Part shown: one piece after another, positions 8,861-16,463 of the stretch
Layout: every line of letters begins with the position of its first letter
Numbering within the stretch: position 1 is the stretch's first letter
DNA from: JADLBR01 sp964651705
GTDB lineage: Bacteria > Verrucomicrobiota > Verrucomicrobiia > JADLBR01
Reading direction: 5' to 3'
DNA length: 64,000 bases
NCBI GenBank assembly: GCA_964651705.1
Contig: CAZYWZ010000008.1
Location: 25,809 to 89,808 of the forward strand
Notes under the pieces: model-generated
Told to the model about the DNA's origin: nothing
The model's database searches: none
The model's input: only the letters and a program-made list of their open reading frames with translations
Translations under genes and position numbers: made by a program

Positions 8861-9185
8861 CCTCCGGGGTCAAAAGTGTAGCCCATCTGGTCACAGATGG
8901 GCCCGTGCGCTCGGCCGGCGCGTCCACGGCCTCACGCCCGTGGCTACACCCGGAATTTTTGAGTCAGCCCCGTCGCCGGCACGCGGCGGGGCTAGATGTT
9001 TTCCAGACCGCGCCGCGTCATTCATGTGGAAACTTCTGGTGGGTCGCGGAGTGCCTAAAGGCACCACTACGAACATTCCCGCGGCTATGGGTTCGTAGTG
9101 CCGCCTTTAGGCGATTTCCGCGCAGCCGGCCATTCTCGAATAGCTTGGGAGATTCATCGAGGGGTCCAGACTTTGAAGTCTCAGG
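8861..9185. repeat. Composite palindromic repeat array after tonB
   Basis: A 325-base gap with no gene, made of linked palindromic units. First (8878-8947), GTAGCC, hairpin CCCATCTG/CAGATGGG, hairpin CCACGG/CCGTGG, GGCTAC. It is followed by ACCCGGAATTTT (8948-8959). Second (8954-9034), GAGTCAGCCCCG, a GC hairpin, then a tail ending GCCGCGTCATTCATGTGG. Third (9053-9112), 22-base arms with two mismatches and a 16-base loop. Fourth (9167-9191), the word GACTTTGAAGT and GGTCAGCC, which overlaps the bioD stop codon. The first and second units recur elsewhere in the window. Confidence 0.85.
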
Positions 9186-9839
9186 TCAGCCGATGCGCCG
9201 GGCCAGATCCCGCAGTGACTCCGGGTCCGAGCGGAAGACTTTGCGGGGCAGGCGTTCTTCGAGGACGGCGAAGTTGGTCTGGCGAAGTCCGTCGGTGTCG
9301 AGCGGGCCCACGGGGACGTGGGGTTCGGGCATGTCGTTGAGAACGATGGCCTCGAGGGCGAGGTTTGCGGCGCGGACACATTCGGCGTTGGCGAGGGCCT
9401 GCGCAAGCGCACCGAGGCGATTGGGGACCACGAGGATGACCGGGCAGGACCACCGCGCGGCGAGGTCCCGCATAGTGTCGATCTCGGAGAGTGGCGTCAT
9501 CAGTCCACCGGCTACCTCGATGAGGATGGGATTTCGTGTCGGGATGAGCCGCCCCAACGCCCTGTCGATGGCGCCCATGTCGGCGCGGCGTCCCTCCATG
9601 ACCGCGGCGGTGTAGGGCGACGCCGGGGTGCTGAAGCACCAGGGATTGATGTCATCCAGAGTGAATTCTCGTTCCTCGGCCGCGGCGAGCATGGCGATGG
9701 CGTCGCTGCGGTCGCCGCAGGCGATGGGCTTGAACCCCGCGGGGCGCGCGCCCTCGGCCCGGAGCGCCTCGATGAGGCGACAGGTGACCCATGTCTTGCC
9801 GACGGCGGTGTCCGATCCCGCGATGAGGTAGCGTTTCAT
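9186..9839 (-). CDS. bioD: Dethiobiotin synthetase
   Basis: A 217-residue enzyme that closes the ureido ring of 7,8-diaminopelargonate with CO2 and ATP to give dethiobiotin, the penultimate biotin step. It shows the modified P-loop GSDTAVGKTW at residues 8-17, the VAGGLMTPLSE segment near 110, and NRLGALAQA near 142, all typical of BioD. Start ATG at 9837-9839 matches the family N-terminus; the longer open frame upstream runs through the inverted repeat at 9869-10006 and is not coding. It lies 184 bases downstream of bioA on the same strand. The stop codon TGA is embedded in a repeat word (GGTCAGCC on the plus strand). Confidence 0.92.
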   Translation of the reverse strand: MKRYLIAGSDTAVGKTWVTCRLIEALRAEGARPAGFKPIACGDRSDAIAMLAAAEEREFTLDDINPWCFSTPASPYTAAVMEGRRADMGAIDRALGRLIPTRNPILIEVAGGLMTPLSEIDTMRDLAARWSCPVILVVPNRLGALAQALANAECVRAANLALEAIVLNDMPEPHVPVGPLDTDGLRQTNFAVLEERLPRKVFRSDPESLRDLARRIG

Positions 9840-9868
9840 CTTCCCTTTGGTTTGGGGTTTGGCCGTGA

Positions 9869-10006
9869 AAAGCGGTGCGGGGACGCACCGCACTCCAAAG
9901 GTCTTCGACCGAAATGGGTCGGTCCCATAGGATGATGAATCATCCCACCGCTCCGATAGATTTCGCGCGAAGCGCTGTGGAGTGCGGTGCGTCCCCGCAC
10001 CGCTTT
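9869..10006. repeat. 29-bp perfect inverted repeat between bioA and bioD
   Basis: Arms at 9869-9897 and 9978-10006 are perfect reverse complements over 29 bases, separated by 80 bases. Each arm itself contains a smaller hairpin GGTGCG-GGGA-CGCACC, so the element is nested. It almost fills the bioA-bioD spacer. If transcribed with bioA it would form a very stable stem ahead of bioD. There is no T-run, so termination by the intrinsic mechanism is not evident. Confidence 0.9.
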
Positions 10007-10023
10007 GGCCCGGAGCGTCGTGA

Positions 10024-11403
10024 TCACGGGGGCAATACCTCGCCCAGCCCTTGCCACAGGGCATCGACCATCGACCGGATCTGATCGGCGCTGGCGCACA
10101 GAGGCGGCATGAGGACGAGGGTGTTGAGGATCGGACGCGTCAATAGGCCGTGCCTCTTGGCGGCCTCGCATACGCGGTGGCCGAGCCGCGCCTCGGCGGG
10201 GAAGGGTCGGCGGGAATCGAAGTCCTCGACCAGCTCGATGGCGAGGATCATGCCCTCCTGGCGCACGTCGCCGACCGAAGGGTGCTCCCAGAATTTCGCC
10301 GCGGCGCCAGCCAGCGCTTGCGCAAGCTTGGGCGCGTGTTCCGTCGTCCGCTCCGTTTCAAAGATCTCTAGGCTCGCTATTGCGGCGGCGCAGGCGAGGG
10401 GATTGGCGGTGTAGCTGTGGCCGTGGAAGAAGGTCTTGAACTCGGCGTATTCCCCGAGGAAGGCGTCGAAGATCTCGCCGGAGGCGAGGGTCGCGGCGAG
10501 CGGGAGGTAGCCGCCCGAGAGGCCTTTGCCCAGCGCGACCAGATCGGGCCGGACGCCCTCGTGCGCGCAGGCGAACATGGCCCCGATGCGGCCGAAGCCC
10601 GTGAGGATCTCATCGGCGATGAGCCAGATGCCGCGTTCGCGGCAGAGTGCGGCGGCCTTGGCGATGTAGCCGTGCGGGTGCATGAGCATGCCGGCCGCGC
10701 CCTGCACGCGCGGTTCGATCACAAAAGCGGCAGTCGCGTCGGCGCCCGCGTCCAGGGCCTCGCGCAGATTGCCGACGCATTCCCACCCGCAGGCCCGCGT
10801 CTCGCGCGCGTCCCGCCCGCGCTCGGGGCGCGCCCGATTGAAGGGGCAGCGATAGCAGGCGGGCGACATGACCTCTCGGGTTTCGAACATCAGAGGGGCG
10901 AACGGCCGATGGAACGCGCCGCTGTGGCCGAGGCTCATCGCGCCGACCGTGTCCCCGTGGTAGGCGCCGCCGAGGGAGAGGAATCTCGTGCGTTGCGCCT
11001 CCCCGCGATGGGCTCGCGCCTGGAAGGCCATCTTCAGCGCGGCCTCCATCGCCGACGACCCGTCCCCCGAGAAGAAGACGCGGTGGCCCGCCACGCCGCC
11101 GAACAGGCCGATCAGTTTTTCGGCCAATCGCGGCGCCACGTCGTTGGTCAAGCCGAGGGCCGAGCAGTGCGCGATGCGATCCAGTTGCGTGCGGATGGCC
11201 GCATCGATGCGCGGGTGCCGGTGCCCGTGGATGTTCGTCCAGATCGAGGCGTTGCCGTCGAGGTATTCGCGGCCACGATCGTCGCGCAGCACGGCGCCAT
11301 CGCCCGAGACGATCACGATCGGCTCGTGCCACGCCGCGCACCATTCCCGCATCTGCGTGAATGGGTGCCACAGGTATCGCTTGTCTAATTCTCCCGGGGC
11401 CAT
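10024..11403 (-). CDS. bioA: Adenosylmethionine-8-amino-7-oxononanoate aminotransferase
   Basis: A 459-residue PLP enzyme of class III aminotransferases that converts KAPA to DAPA using S-adenosylmethionine as amino donor. BioA landmarks: HPFTQM near residue 14, SIWTNIHGHRHP near 55, GDGSSAMEAALKMA, GGAYHGDT, the PLP-contacting Asp in IADEILTGFGR, and the PLP lysine in ALGKGLSGGYLPLA. The ATG at 11403 gives the normal N-terminus. It is transcribed ahead of bioD; bioF lies 2.5 kb upstream on the same strand behind two unrelated genes, and bioB is not in the window. Confidence 0.93.
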   Translation of the reverse strand: MAPGELDKRYLWHPFTQMREWCAAWHEPIVIVSGDGAVLRDDRGREYLDGNASIWTNIHGHRHPRIDAAIRTQLDRIAHCSALGLTNDVAPRLAEKLIGLFGGVAGHRVFFSGDGSSAMEAALKMAFQARAHRGEAQRTRFLSLGGAYHGDTVGAMSLGHSGAFHRPFAPLMFETREVMSPACYRCPFNRARPERGRDARETRACGWECVGNLREALDAGADATAAFVIEPRVQGAAGMLMHPHGYIAKAAALCRERGIWLIADEILTGFGRIGAMFACAHEGVRPDLVALGKGLSGGYLPLAATLASGEIFDAFLGEYAEFKTFFHGHSYTANPLACAAAIASLEIFETERTTEHAPKLAQALAGAAAKFWEHPSVGDVRQEGMILAIELVEDFDSRRPFPAEARLGHRVCEAAKRHGLLTRPILNTLVLMPPLCASADQIRSMVDALWQGLGEVLPP

Positions 11404-11475
11404 TCCGGCCGGAGACTAGCATTCTCCCGGCCCAAAGAAAGTCCGCTGTCAGTTGGGGTGGTCCTTTCCCGCGGC

Positions 11476-12654
11476 CTATCGTCCCCGTTCGATGCGCATT
11501 TCAATGTCGTGGCCCCTTTGATCCGTGAGCGATATGGAGATGTGCCGTTTCTTGTCCTCGTACGAGTTCCGGCCGGACAGGGTGAACGGGGTGCCCCTCA
11601 GTTCGGGTGTCGAGGGATCGGCGTTGACCAGCGTGACAGGGGCCTCGCCCTTTCGGCATTCGGGGACGGTGTCATCGCAGTAGGAGATCAAGACACCGTG
11701 TGACGGCAGATTGCGGTCGGGGCCAATGGGCTGGCGGTTCTCAATGAGGTAATAGGTTTCTCGGGTGAGTGGCAGGCGGATCACGGCGATTTCGGAGGCG
11801 GGGTTGCGCAGGGGCCCGAGGGGTACCGTCTTCGTCTCGCCCTTGGGCACATCGAGGATCTTCTCGGGCGGGATCCATCCCAGGCGCATTGCGGTCCATG
11901 CGCAGATGCCGGGCGGCCCAACGTCGGGCTCGAACATGTGGCACGACATCGGATCGAAGTATCCCAGGTGGATGAGGTAGAACTGCGCGTATCCACGGAA
12001 TGGCCCCGGTCGGCCCTGGAGGTCGTGGTCGTAGAGGCAGGGCACGACCCGTTTCCCGTCCCGCACGCCCCCCATGATGTGCGCCATGTCGTGGAACACG
12101 ACGCCCACGTGGGCCCTCTCGCAGTAGATGGCCACTCCCCCCGGGATCTTCTGTCGCTTGACGCCCGTGACGATCGGGACGTCGCTGCGCCATCCCAGCA
12201 TGCCGGGGTAGCCGCAGAGGCCCATCATCCCGTACTCCTCGCGGTCGACACCCAGCGATATGAAGAGCATCGAGTACTGGGAAAAATCCTCGTCCCGATC
12301 GGCCAGGTCTACGGTGTCTTGGATAAGTTGGGTGACCCTGCCCCGATCGACCCCCAGATTGTGTTGCGAGATGCGGTATCTCTTAACGGGTTGAGGCAGT
12401 GTGTACCATGCCGTCAGTTTGCCAGAGACGCTCGCGCGCCCATAGGACACCGCCCGGAGATACGCGTCGAGCTTGCTGAAATATTTGACCCGCATCTGTT
12501 CGGCCGAGAGGGACGGCTCGATGCCGGGAAATTTTACCATGATGACGAGCGCGCGCTGTTCGCCCGCCGCGTTCCCCGGGGGCGTGTCATCGGGCGCGCC
12601 GATCAGGTCTGTCGCCATTCCGGCCGCCAACAGGACCCTGAGAATGGTCGTCAT
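11476..12654 (-). CDS. Secreted M6-like metalloprotease relative with HDxxH
   Basis: A 392-residue exported protein: signal peptide from ATG 12654 (TTILRVLLAAGMATDLIG), then a body resembling M6/immune-inhibitor-A-type peptidases, with YLRAVSYGRASVSGKL near the start and a C-terminal region like SYCDDTVP. The zinc motif position reads FHDMAHIMGGVRD: both histidines and a downstream Asp are present, but the catalytic Glu of HExxH is Asp, which usually lowers or abolishes peptidase activity. An upstream ATG at 12705 is possible, but the 12654 start has AGGA nearby. It is flanked by bioA (downstream) and a divergent exported protein; the role is unknown. Confidence 0.6.
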   Translation of the reverse strand: MTTILRVLLAAGMATDLIGAPDDTPPGNAAGEQRALVIMVKFPGIEPSLSAEQMRVKYFSKLDAYLRAVSYGRASVSGKLTAWYTLPQPVKRYRISQHNLGVDRGRVTQLIQDTVDLADRDEDFSQYSMLFISLGVDREEYGMMGLCGYPGMLGWRSDVPIVTGVKRQKIPGGVAIYCERAHVGVVFHDMAHIMGGVRDGKRVVPCLYDHDLQGRPGPFRGYAQFYLIHLGYFDPMSCHMFEPDVGPPGICAWTAMRLGWIPPEKILDVPKGETKTVPLGPLRNPASEIAVIRLPLTRETYYLIENRQPIGPDRNLPSHGVLISYCDDTVPECRKGEAPVTLVNADPSTPELRGTPFTLSGRNSYEDKKRHISISLTDQRGHDIEMRIERGR

Positions 12655-12848
12655 GAGGGTCCTGGGATCTCTTGCCCCAGCCTGAACCGGCGGGTTCATC
12701 CTCATTCAAGTTGCATCATCGGGGGGCCATTCTCAAGGGGTGGGCACCCTCGGTCTGGCGTCCAACTGCAGGGCGAAACAGGGATTGCGCACCGGGTTCC
12801 CTGCGCGGTGGCGCGTCGTCGCTTGCGGCCTGCGCGCCTGTCCCTAGC

Positions 12849-13859
12849 ATGGGTCAGATGGCGAGCATGCGCGCAAGAGTGGCAGTGGCCATTGCCGTCG
12901 TCATCGCATTGGCCGCGGCCTCATTTGCCGGGGATGCGGTCGAACTGATCGCCGACGCCGGGTTCGCGCGGGGCCTTCGGGCGAAGGACCGTGGGGGCGT
13001 CGAACAGTCGGTCCGGTGGGGGGAGGGAACCGGACGTCCCGTCTGGCAGGTGGCGCAGCACTTCAGCAAGAGTTGCATCGCGGATTCCGGGCGCCGGGCC
13101 TCTCTGCCGGGGGGGTTCGCGCACCGGGATGATTACGCGTGGCTGGCGATTCACCCGGGCGGGGAAGAGGGGGATGTGATCCTTGGGCTGAACGCGTTCG
13201 CGGAATACGGCGGTGCCTATCGCGCCAAGGGCGATCCGTGGCCACACCTGTACCTGAGCCAGCGCGTGAGTGAGCCGGGGGGACATCTCGGCACCCGTTC
13301 GCCCTCGGTCGCCGATATGGAAAGGCTCGACCTGTCGATCGGTGTCCGCCTTATCTACGACCGGCGCCACGTGGGTGAGGGCTACGACCGATCGGTGCAC
13401 GCGTCCCAGTTCCTGTTCTTCCTGACAATCCAGAATCTCAATCGGAAGTCGCCGGGCTATGGCGACTATTATTGGTTTGGCGCGGCTCCTTACGACGACC
13501 GGAAGCCGATCACGGCATTACATGCGATGAAGGATGCGGGATCGGCGAAAAAACCCGGGACGGGAAAATACATCTATGATATTGGGATCCGGCCTTTCAC
13601 CGACGCGATCGTCTCCGAGGGGCGCTGGGTGGAAGTTAAAGGCGACCTGCTGCCGCACGCGATCGCCGGATTGCGGGAGGCCTGGGGGCGCGGCTACCTG
13701 CCGGGCTCGACGAATCTGTCGGACTATCGCGTGGGATCGGTGGTGATGGGCTGGGAGATTCCCGGGCTCAATGACGCGGCGATGGCGGTTCGGGGGTTGA
13801 GGCTGGTGGCCAAACGGCGAGACGGCGCGCGGGAGATTCCCGCGGCCACCGGCTGGTAG
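12849..13859 (+). CDS. Exported protein of unknown function
   Basis: 336 residues. I do not recognise the family. Starting at ATG 12849 (12858 and 12867 are also in frame), the N-terminus RARVAVAIAVVIALAAASFAGDA is a clear signal peptide. The rest looks like a soluble beta-rich domain with YDYAWLAIHPGG-like and YIYDIGIRPFTDAIVSEG-like stretches, ending with MAVRGLRLV, reminiscent of carbohydrate-binding or concanavalin-like folds, but this is only an impression. It is divergent from the M6-like gene, with 194 bases between them, and converges on bioF with an 18-base gap. Confidence 0.7.
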   Translation: MGQMASMRARVAVAIAVVIALAAASFAGDAVELIADAGFARGLRAKDRGGVEQSVRWGEGTGRPVWQVAQHFSKSCIADSGRRASLPGGFAHRDDYAWLAIHPGGEEGDVILGLNAFAEYGGAYRAKGDPWPHLYLSQRVSEPGGHLGTRSPSVADMERLDLSIGVRLIYDRRHVGEGYDRSVHASQFLFFLTIQNLNRKSPGYGDYYWFGAAPYDDRKPITALHAMKDAGSAKKPGTGKYIYDIGIRPFTDAIVSEGRWVEVKGDLLPHAIAGLREAWGRGYLPGSTNLSDYRVGSVVMGWEIPGLNDAAMAVRGLRLVAKRRDGAREIPAATGW

Positions 13860-13877
13860 TGGCGGCATGCGATCCGC

Positions 13878-15176
13878 TCATGCCGGGTCGGATGGCCGGA
13901 GATCGGCGAGTGCCCCAACAAGCGTGGCGAGTTGCTCCGGGGTGTGGGACGCGGAAAGGGAGACGCGGAGCCGCGCCTTGCCGCGGGCGACAGTGGGGTA
14001 GCGGATGGCGGGGACCCAGAGGCCCCTGTCGCGCAGGGCGGCGGCCAGGTCGAGCGCGCCGCCCTCGGGGCCGACGATGAGGGGGAGGATGGGGCTTTCG
14101 CCCTTCGGGGGATCGGGCCAGGCGGTGTCCAATTGTGCGGCGAAATCGTTGACGTTGGACCAGAGGGCGGTGCGGCGCGCGTCGCCGTCGGGACCCATGG
14201 AGATCTTGATCGCGGCGAGTGCCGCTGCGGTGTTGGCGGGCGATGGTCCGGTGGAGAAGATGAAGCTCCGGGCGCGATTGACGAGGAGGTCGATGAGTTC
14301 CCGCGAACCGGCGACGAAGCCGCCGCTGGTGCCGAGGGCCTTGCTCAGGGTCGCCATCTGGATGTCGACGCGGTCGGCGAGACCCAGCTCGCGCGCGAGC
14401 CCGGCGCCGCCTGGGCCGAAGACGCCGGTGGCGTGAGCCTCGTCGACCATGAGCCAGGCGCCATGGCGCTCCTTCGCCTCGACGATGCCGCGCAGTGGCG
14501 CCACATCGCCGTCCATCGAATAGACCGATTCCACGAGGACGAGCGCCTTGCCCCCGCGGGCAGCCGCCCAGCGCAGGTGGTCCTCCAGTTGGCCGACGTC
14601 ATTGTGCCGGAAGACCCGTATCTTGGCGCCGGAGAGGTGGGCGGCATCGACGAGGCAGGCGTGGCAGAGCTTGTCCAATAGGATGGCATCGTTCCTTCCG
14701 ACCAGTGCGGGGATGGTGCCGAGCGCGGCGGCGTAGCCGCTCGAGAACGCGAGCGCGGCCGGCGTTCCCTTGAGCCGCGCGATGGCCTCCTCCAGTTTGG
14801 CGTGGGGCTCGAGATTTCCGGAGACCAGGCGCGACGCGCCGGAGCCCGAGCCGAACCGCGCGATCGCCTCGCGCGCGGCCTCGGCGAGCGCCGGATGGTT
14901 GGCGAACCCAAGGTAATCATTGGAGGAGAAATTGAGCAACCGCTTGCCCCCGACCAGGATCTCGGTTCCCTGCGCGGATCCGACCTCGCGCATCTGGCGA
15001 CGCAGGTCCATGCCCTCCAGCGCGGCCAACGCTTCCGCGCAGAAGTCGCGCAATGGAGGGCGGCCATGGCGTGCTGGAAGCCCGCCCTCCGGGGGGGTGG
15101 ACTGGCCTCCCGGTAGCGAAGGGCCTTCGCCCTTCGGGGTTGGAAGCGCGCCCTCCTGTTCTGGATTCACGCCCAT
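13878..15176 (-). CDS. bioF: 8-amino-7-oxononanoate synthase with repeat-derived N-terminal extension
   Basis: A 432-residue PLP enzyme that condenses pimeloyl-ACP/CoA with L-alanine. Visible: NFSSNDYLGFANHP, GSGSGASRLVSG, the DEAHATGVFGPGG segment and the PLP lysine in ATLSKALGTSGG. Start ATG 15176 has GAGGG at proper spacing and overlaps the reductase gene by 10 bases. That start adds about 41 low-complexity residues (GALPTPKGEGPSLPGG and so on) not seen in BioF. Their DNA contains a copy of the intergenic word GTAGCGAAGGGCCTTCG (15113-15137) and two near-identical 16-base copies (15075-15090, 15141-15156). A TTG at 15053 would restore a normal BioF length but has no ribosome site. Confidence 0.9.
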   Translation of the reverse strand: MGVNPEQEGALPTPKGEGPSLPGGQSTPPEGGLPARHGRPPLRDFCAEALAALEGMDLRRQMREVGSAQGTEILVGGKRLLNFSSNDYLGFANHPALAEAAREAIARFGSGSGASRLVSGNLEPHAKLEEAIARLKGTPAALAFSSGYAAALGTIPALVGRNDAILLDKLCHACLVDAAHLSGAKIRVFRHNDVGQLEDHLRWAAARGGKALVLVESVYSMDGDVAPLRGIVEAKERHGAWLMVDEAHATGVFGPGGAGLARELGLADRVDIQMATLSKALGTSGGFVAGSRELIDLLVNRARSFIFSTGPSPANTAAALAAIKISMGPDGDARRTALWSNVNDFAAQLDTAWPDPPKGESPILPLIVGPEGGALDLAAALRDRGLWVPAIRYPTVARGKARLRVSLSASHTPEQLATLVGALADLRPSDPA

Positions 15177-15838
15177 CGGCCGACCCTCGAATCGAGTTGG
15201 AAGACCTGGCCGGAGACGTGTTCCATGCCGGCGAGGAAGGCGATGAACTCGGCGGCGGATTGGGCCGTGTTGAAGCGCCCCAGGGCGTGCTCGGCGAGCG
15301 CGCGCTCGCGCGCGGCGGCTGGGGCGGGCGCCGTCATCTTGGTCTCGAGGAAGCCGGGCAGCACGACGTTGCTCTGGATCGAGCGCGCGCCGTATTCCTT
15401 GGCGAGGGAGGCGGAGAGCCCGATCAGGGCGGCCTTTGCGGCCGCGTAGTTCGCCTGTCCCGCGTTGCCGCGCAGGCCGGACCATGAGCCGATGTGGATG
15501 ATGTGGCCGCGGCGGCGCTTCGCCATGGGGCGGACCGCGGCGCGCGAGCAGAGGAATGCGCCACGGAGGTTAATTTGGACGACGCGTTCCCAATCGTCAT
15601 CTCCCATCCGGGCGACCAGCGAATCGCCCGTCACGCCCGCGTTGTTCACCAGCGCGTCGATCCGATCGACCTTGCCAAAAAATGCCTCCACCGAATCCGG
15701 TGAGGTGACGTCCAATGAATCGCGTCCCGGGGCGAGGGCCCGCCAGCCTCGTGCGACGAATGCGGCGGCGCAGGCACGCGCCAGATCGCCGCGTCCGCCG
15801 GTGATCACCGCCACCGGCACATCGCCGCCTTCATCCAT
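15167..15838 (-). CDS. Short-chain dehydrogenase/reductase (FabG-like) upstream of bioF
   Basis: A 223-residue cytoplasmic NAD(P)H-dependent reductase of the SDR fold. It shows VNNAGV near residue 65, Ser in HIGSWSG, and the catalytic Tyr-Lys pair NYAAAKAAL near 130-135. The glycine-rich motif is unusual: ITGGRGDLARA lacks one residue and the usual third glycine of TGxxxGIG. It overlaps bioF by 10 bases and so is co-translated. The neighbourhood suggests reduction of a pimeloyl-type acyl chain during biotin precursor synthesis (as FabG does in the BioC-BioH route), but the specific substrate is inference. Confidence 0.82.
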   Translation of the reverse strand: MDEGGDVPVAVITGGRGDLARACAAAFVARGWRALAPGRDSLDVTSPDSVEAFFGKVDRIDALVNNAGVTGDSLVARMGDDDWERVVQINLRGAFLCSRAAVRPMAKRRRGHIIHIGSWSGLRGNAGQANYAAAKAALIGLSASLAKEYGARSIQSNVVLPGFLETKMTAPAPAAARERALAEHALGRFNTAQSAAEFIAFLAGMEHVSGQVFQLDSRVGRWA

Positions 15839-15882
15839 GGGGCATAGGTTCGCCCGTTGCGGCGATGGATGCCAGTGGATTT

Positions 15883-15905
15883 GCTCGGGGGCGACACCCC
15901 CGAGC
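15883..15905. repeat. Hairpin GCTCGGGGG/CCCCCGAGC after the DUF2780 gene
   Basis: Nine-base arms at 15883-15891 and 15897-15905 with a 5-base loop, in the 96-base gap downstream of the DUF2780 gene and upstream of the reductase start. On the minus strand it follows the DUF2780 stop but is trailed by AAATCC, not a T-run, so it may stabilise an mRNA end rather than terminate. Confidence 0.6.
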
Positions 15906-15934
15906 CCGGGCGGTCGCCATGCGGGTGCGGCCCC

Positions 15935-16318
15935 TCACTTCAGGACTTGGAGCAGGATGTCCTTGAGTCCTTTGCCGCCCTTCTTGGAGAGGAAGTCGAT
16001 CACGACAGGCGCGAATTGGGCGAGGGTCTCCTTGCTAATATTGAGCTTGGCGAAGCCCGCGGCCAGTTGGGCGAGATCGCCGAGGCCCTCGGCCTTCTGT
16101 CCGCCAAATTTCCCTGCGAGGCCCGCTAGGGCGCCGACGATCCCGGTGTCCGGCGCGGCGCCCTGGAGATCGGGGGCCTCCGGGACTGCCTTCGCGACCT
16201 TGGCGAAGTCGGCGGCGGCGAGTTTCTGCTTCAACAGGTTTAGGGCGAGGCCCGCGGCGCCCTGGGCCTGCTCTTCGGTGAGGTTCAGTTTATTGCACAG
16301 CTCGGTGACAAGGCTCAT
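15935..16318 (-). CDS. DUF2780 (VcgC/VcgE) family protein
   Basis: A 127-residue protein matching the DUF2780 family: N-terminus SLVTELCNKLNLTEEQAQGAAGLALNL, a central Gly/Ala/Leu-rich segment, and a C-terminal FAPVVIDFLSKKGG helix. No signal peptide or membrane helix is evident. The family has no established function; members are small alpha-helical proteins. It is a monocistronic-looking gene on the minus strand, divergent from the DUF4126 gene with 145 bases between them, in which I see no clear promoter consensus. Confidence 0.75.
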   Translation of the reverse strand: MSLVTELCNKLNLTEEQAQGAAGLALNLLKQKLAAADFAKVAKAVPEAPDLQGAAPDTGIVGALAGLAGKFGGQKAEGLGDLAQLAAGFAKLNISKETLAQFAPVVIDFLSKKGGKGLKDILLQVLK

Positions 16319-16463
16319 GCGTGGAGGCTAGCCCCGTGCGGGGGGTCCGCAAGGGGGCCGCAGAAAAAGTGAATCACGGGCGAGATTTTGGGTCTAAATT
16401 GTCGTTGCCCTGCCATGGGGGTGGCGTGTCGCCGCCGCGTGGGAGGGGAAAGGAGAAGAGGCG

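Noticed and set aside
9840..10064. N-terminal extension of bioD to 10064.
   Set aside because: It would translate the 29-bp inverted repeat and gives no BioD homology; the P-loop should lie close to the N-terminus, as it does from 9839.
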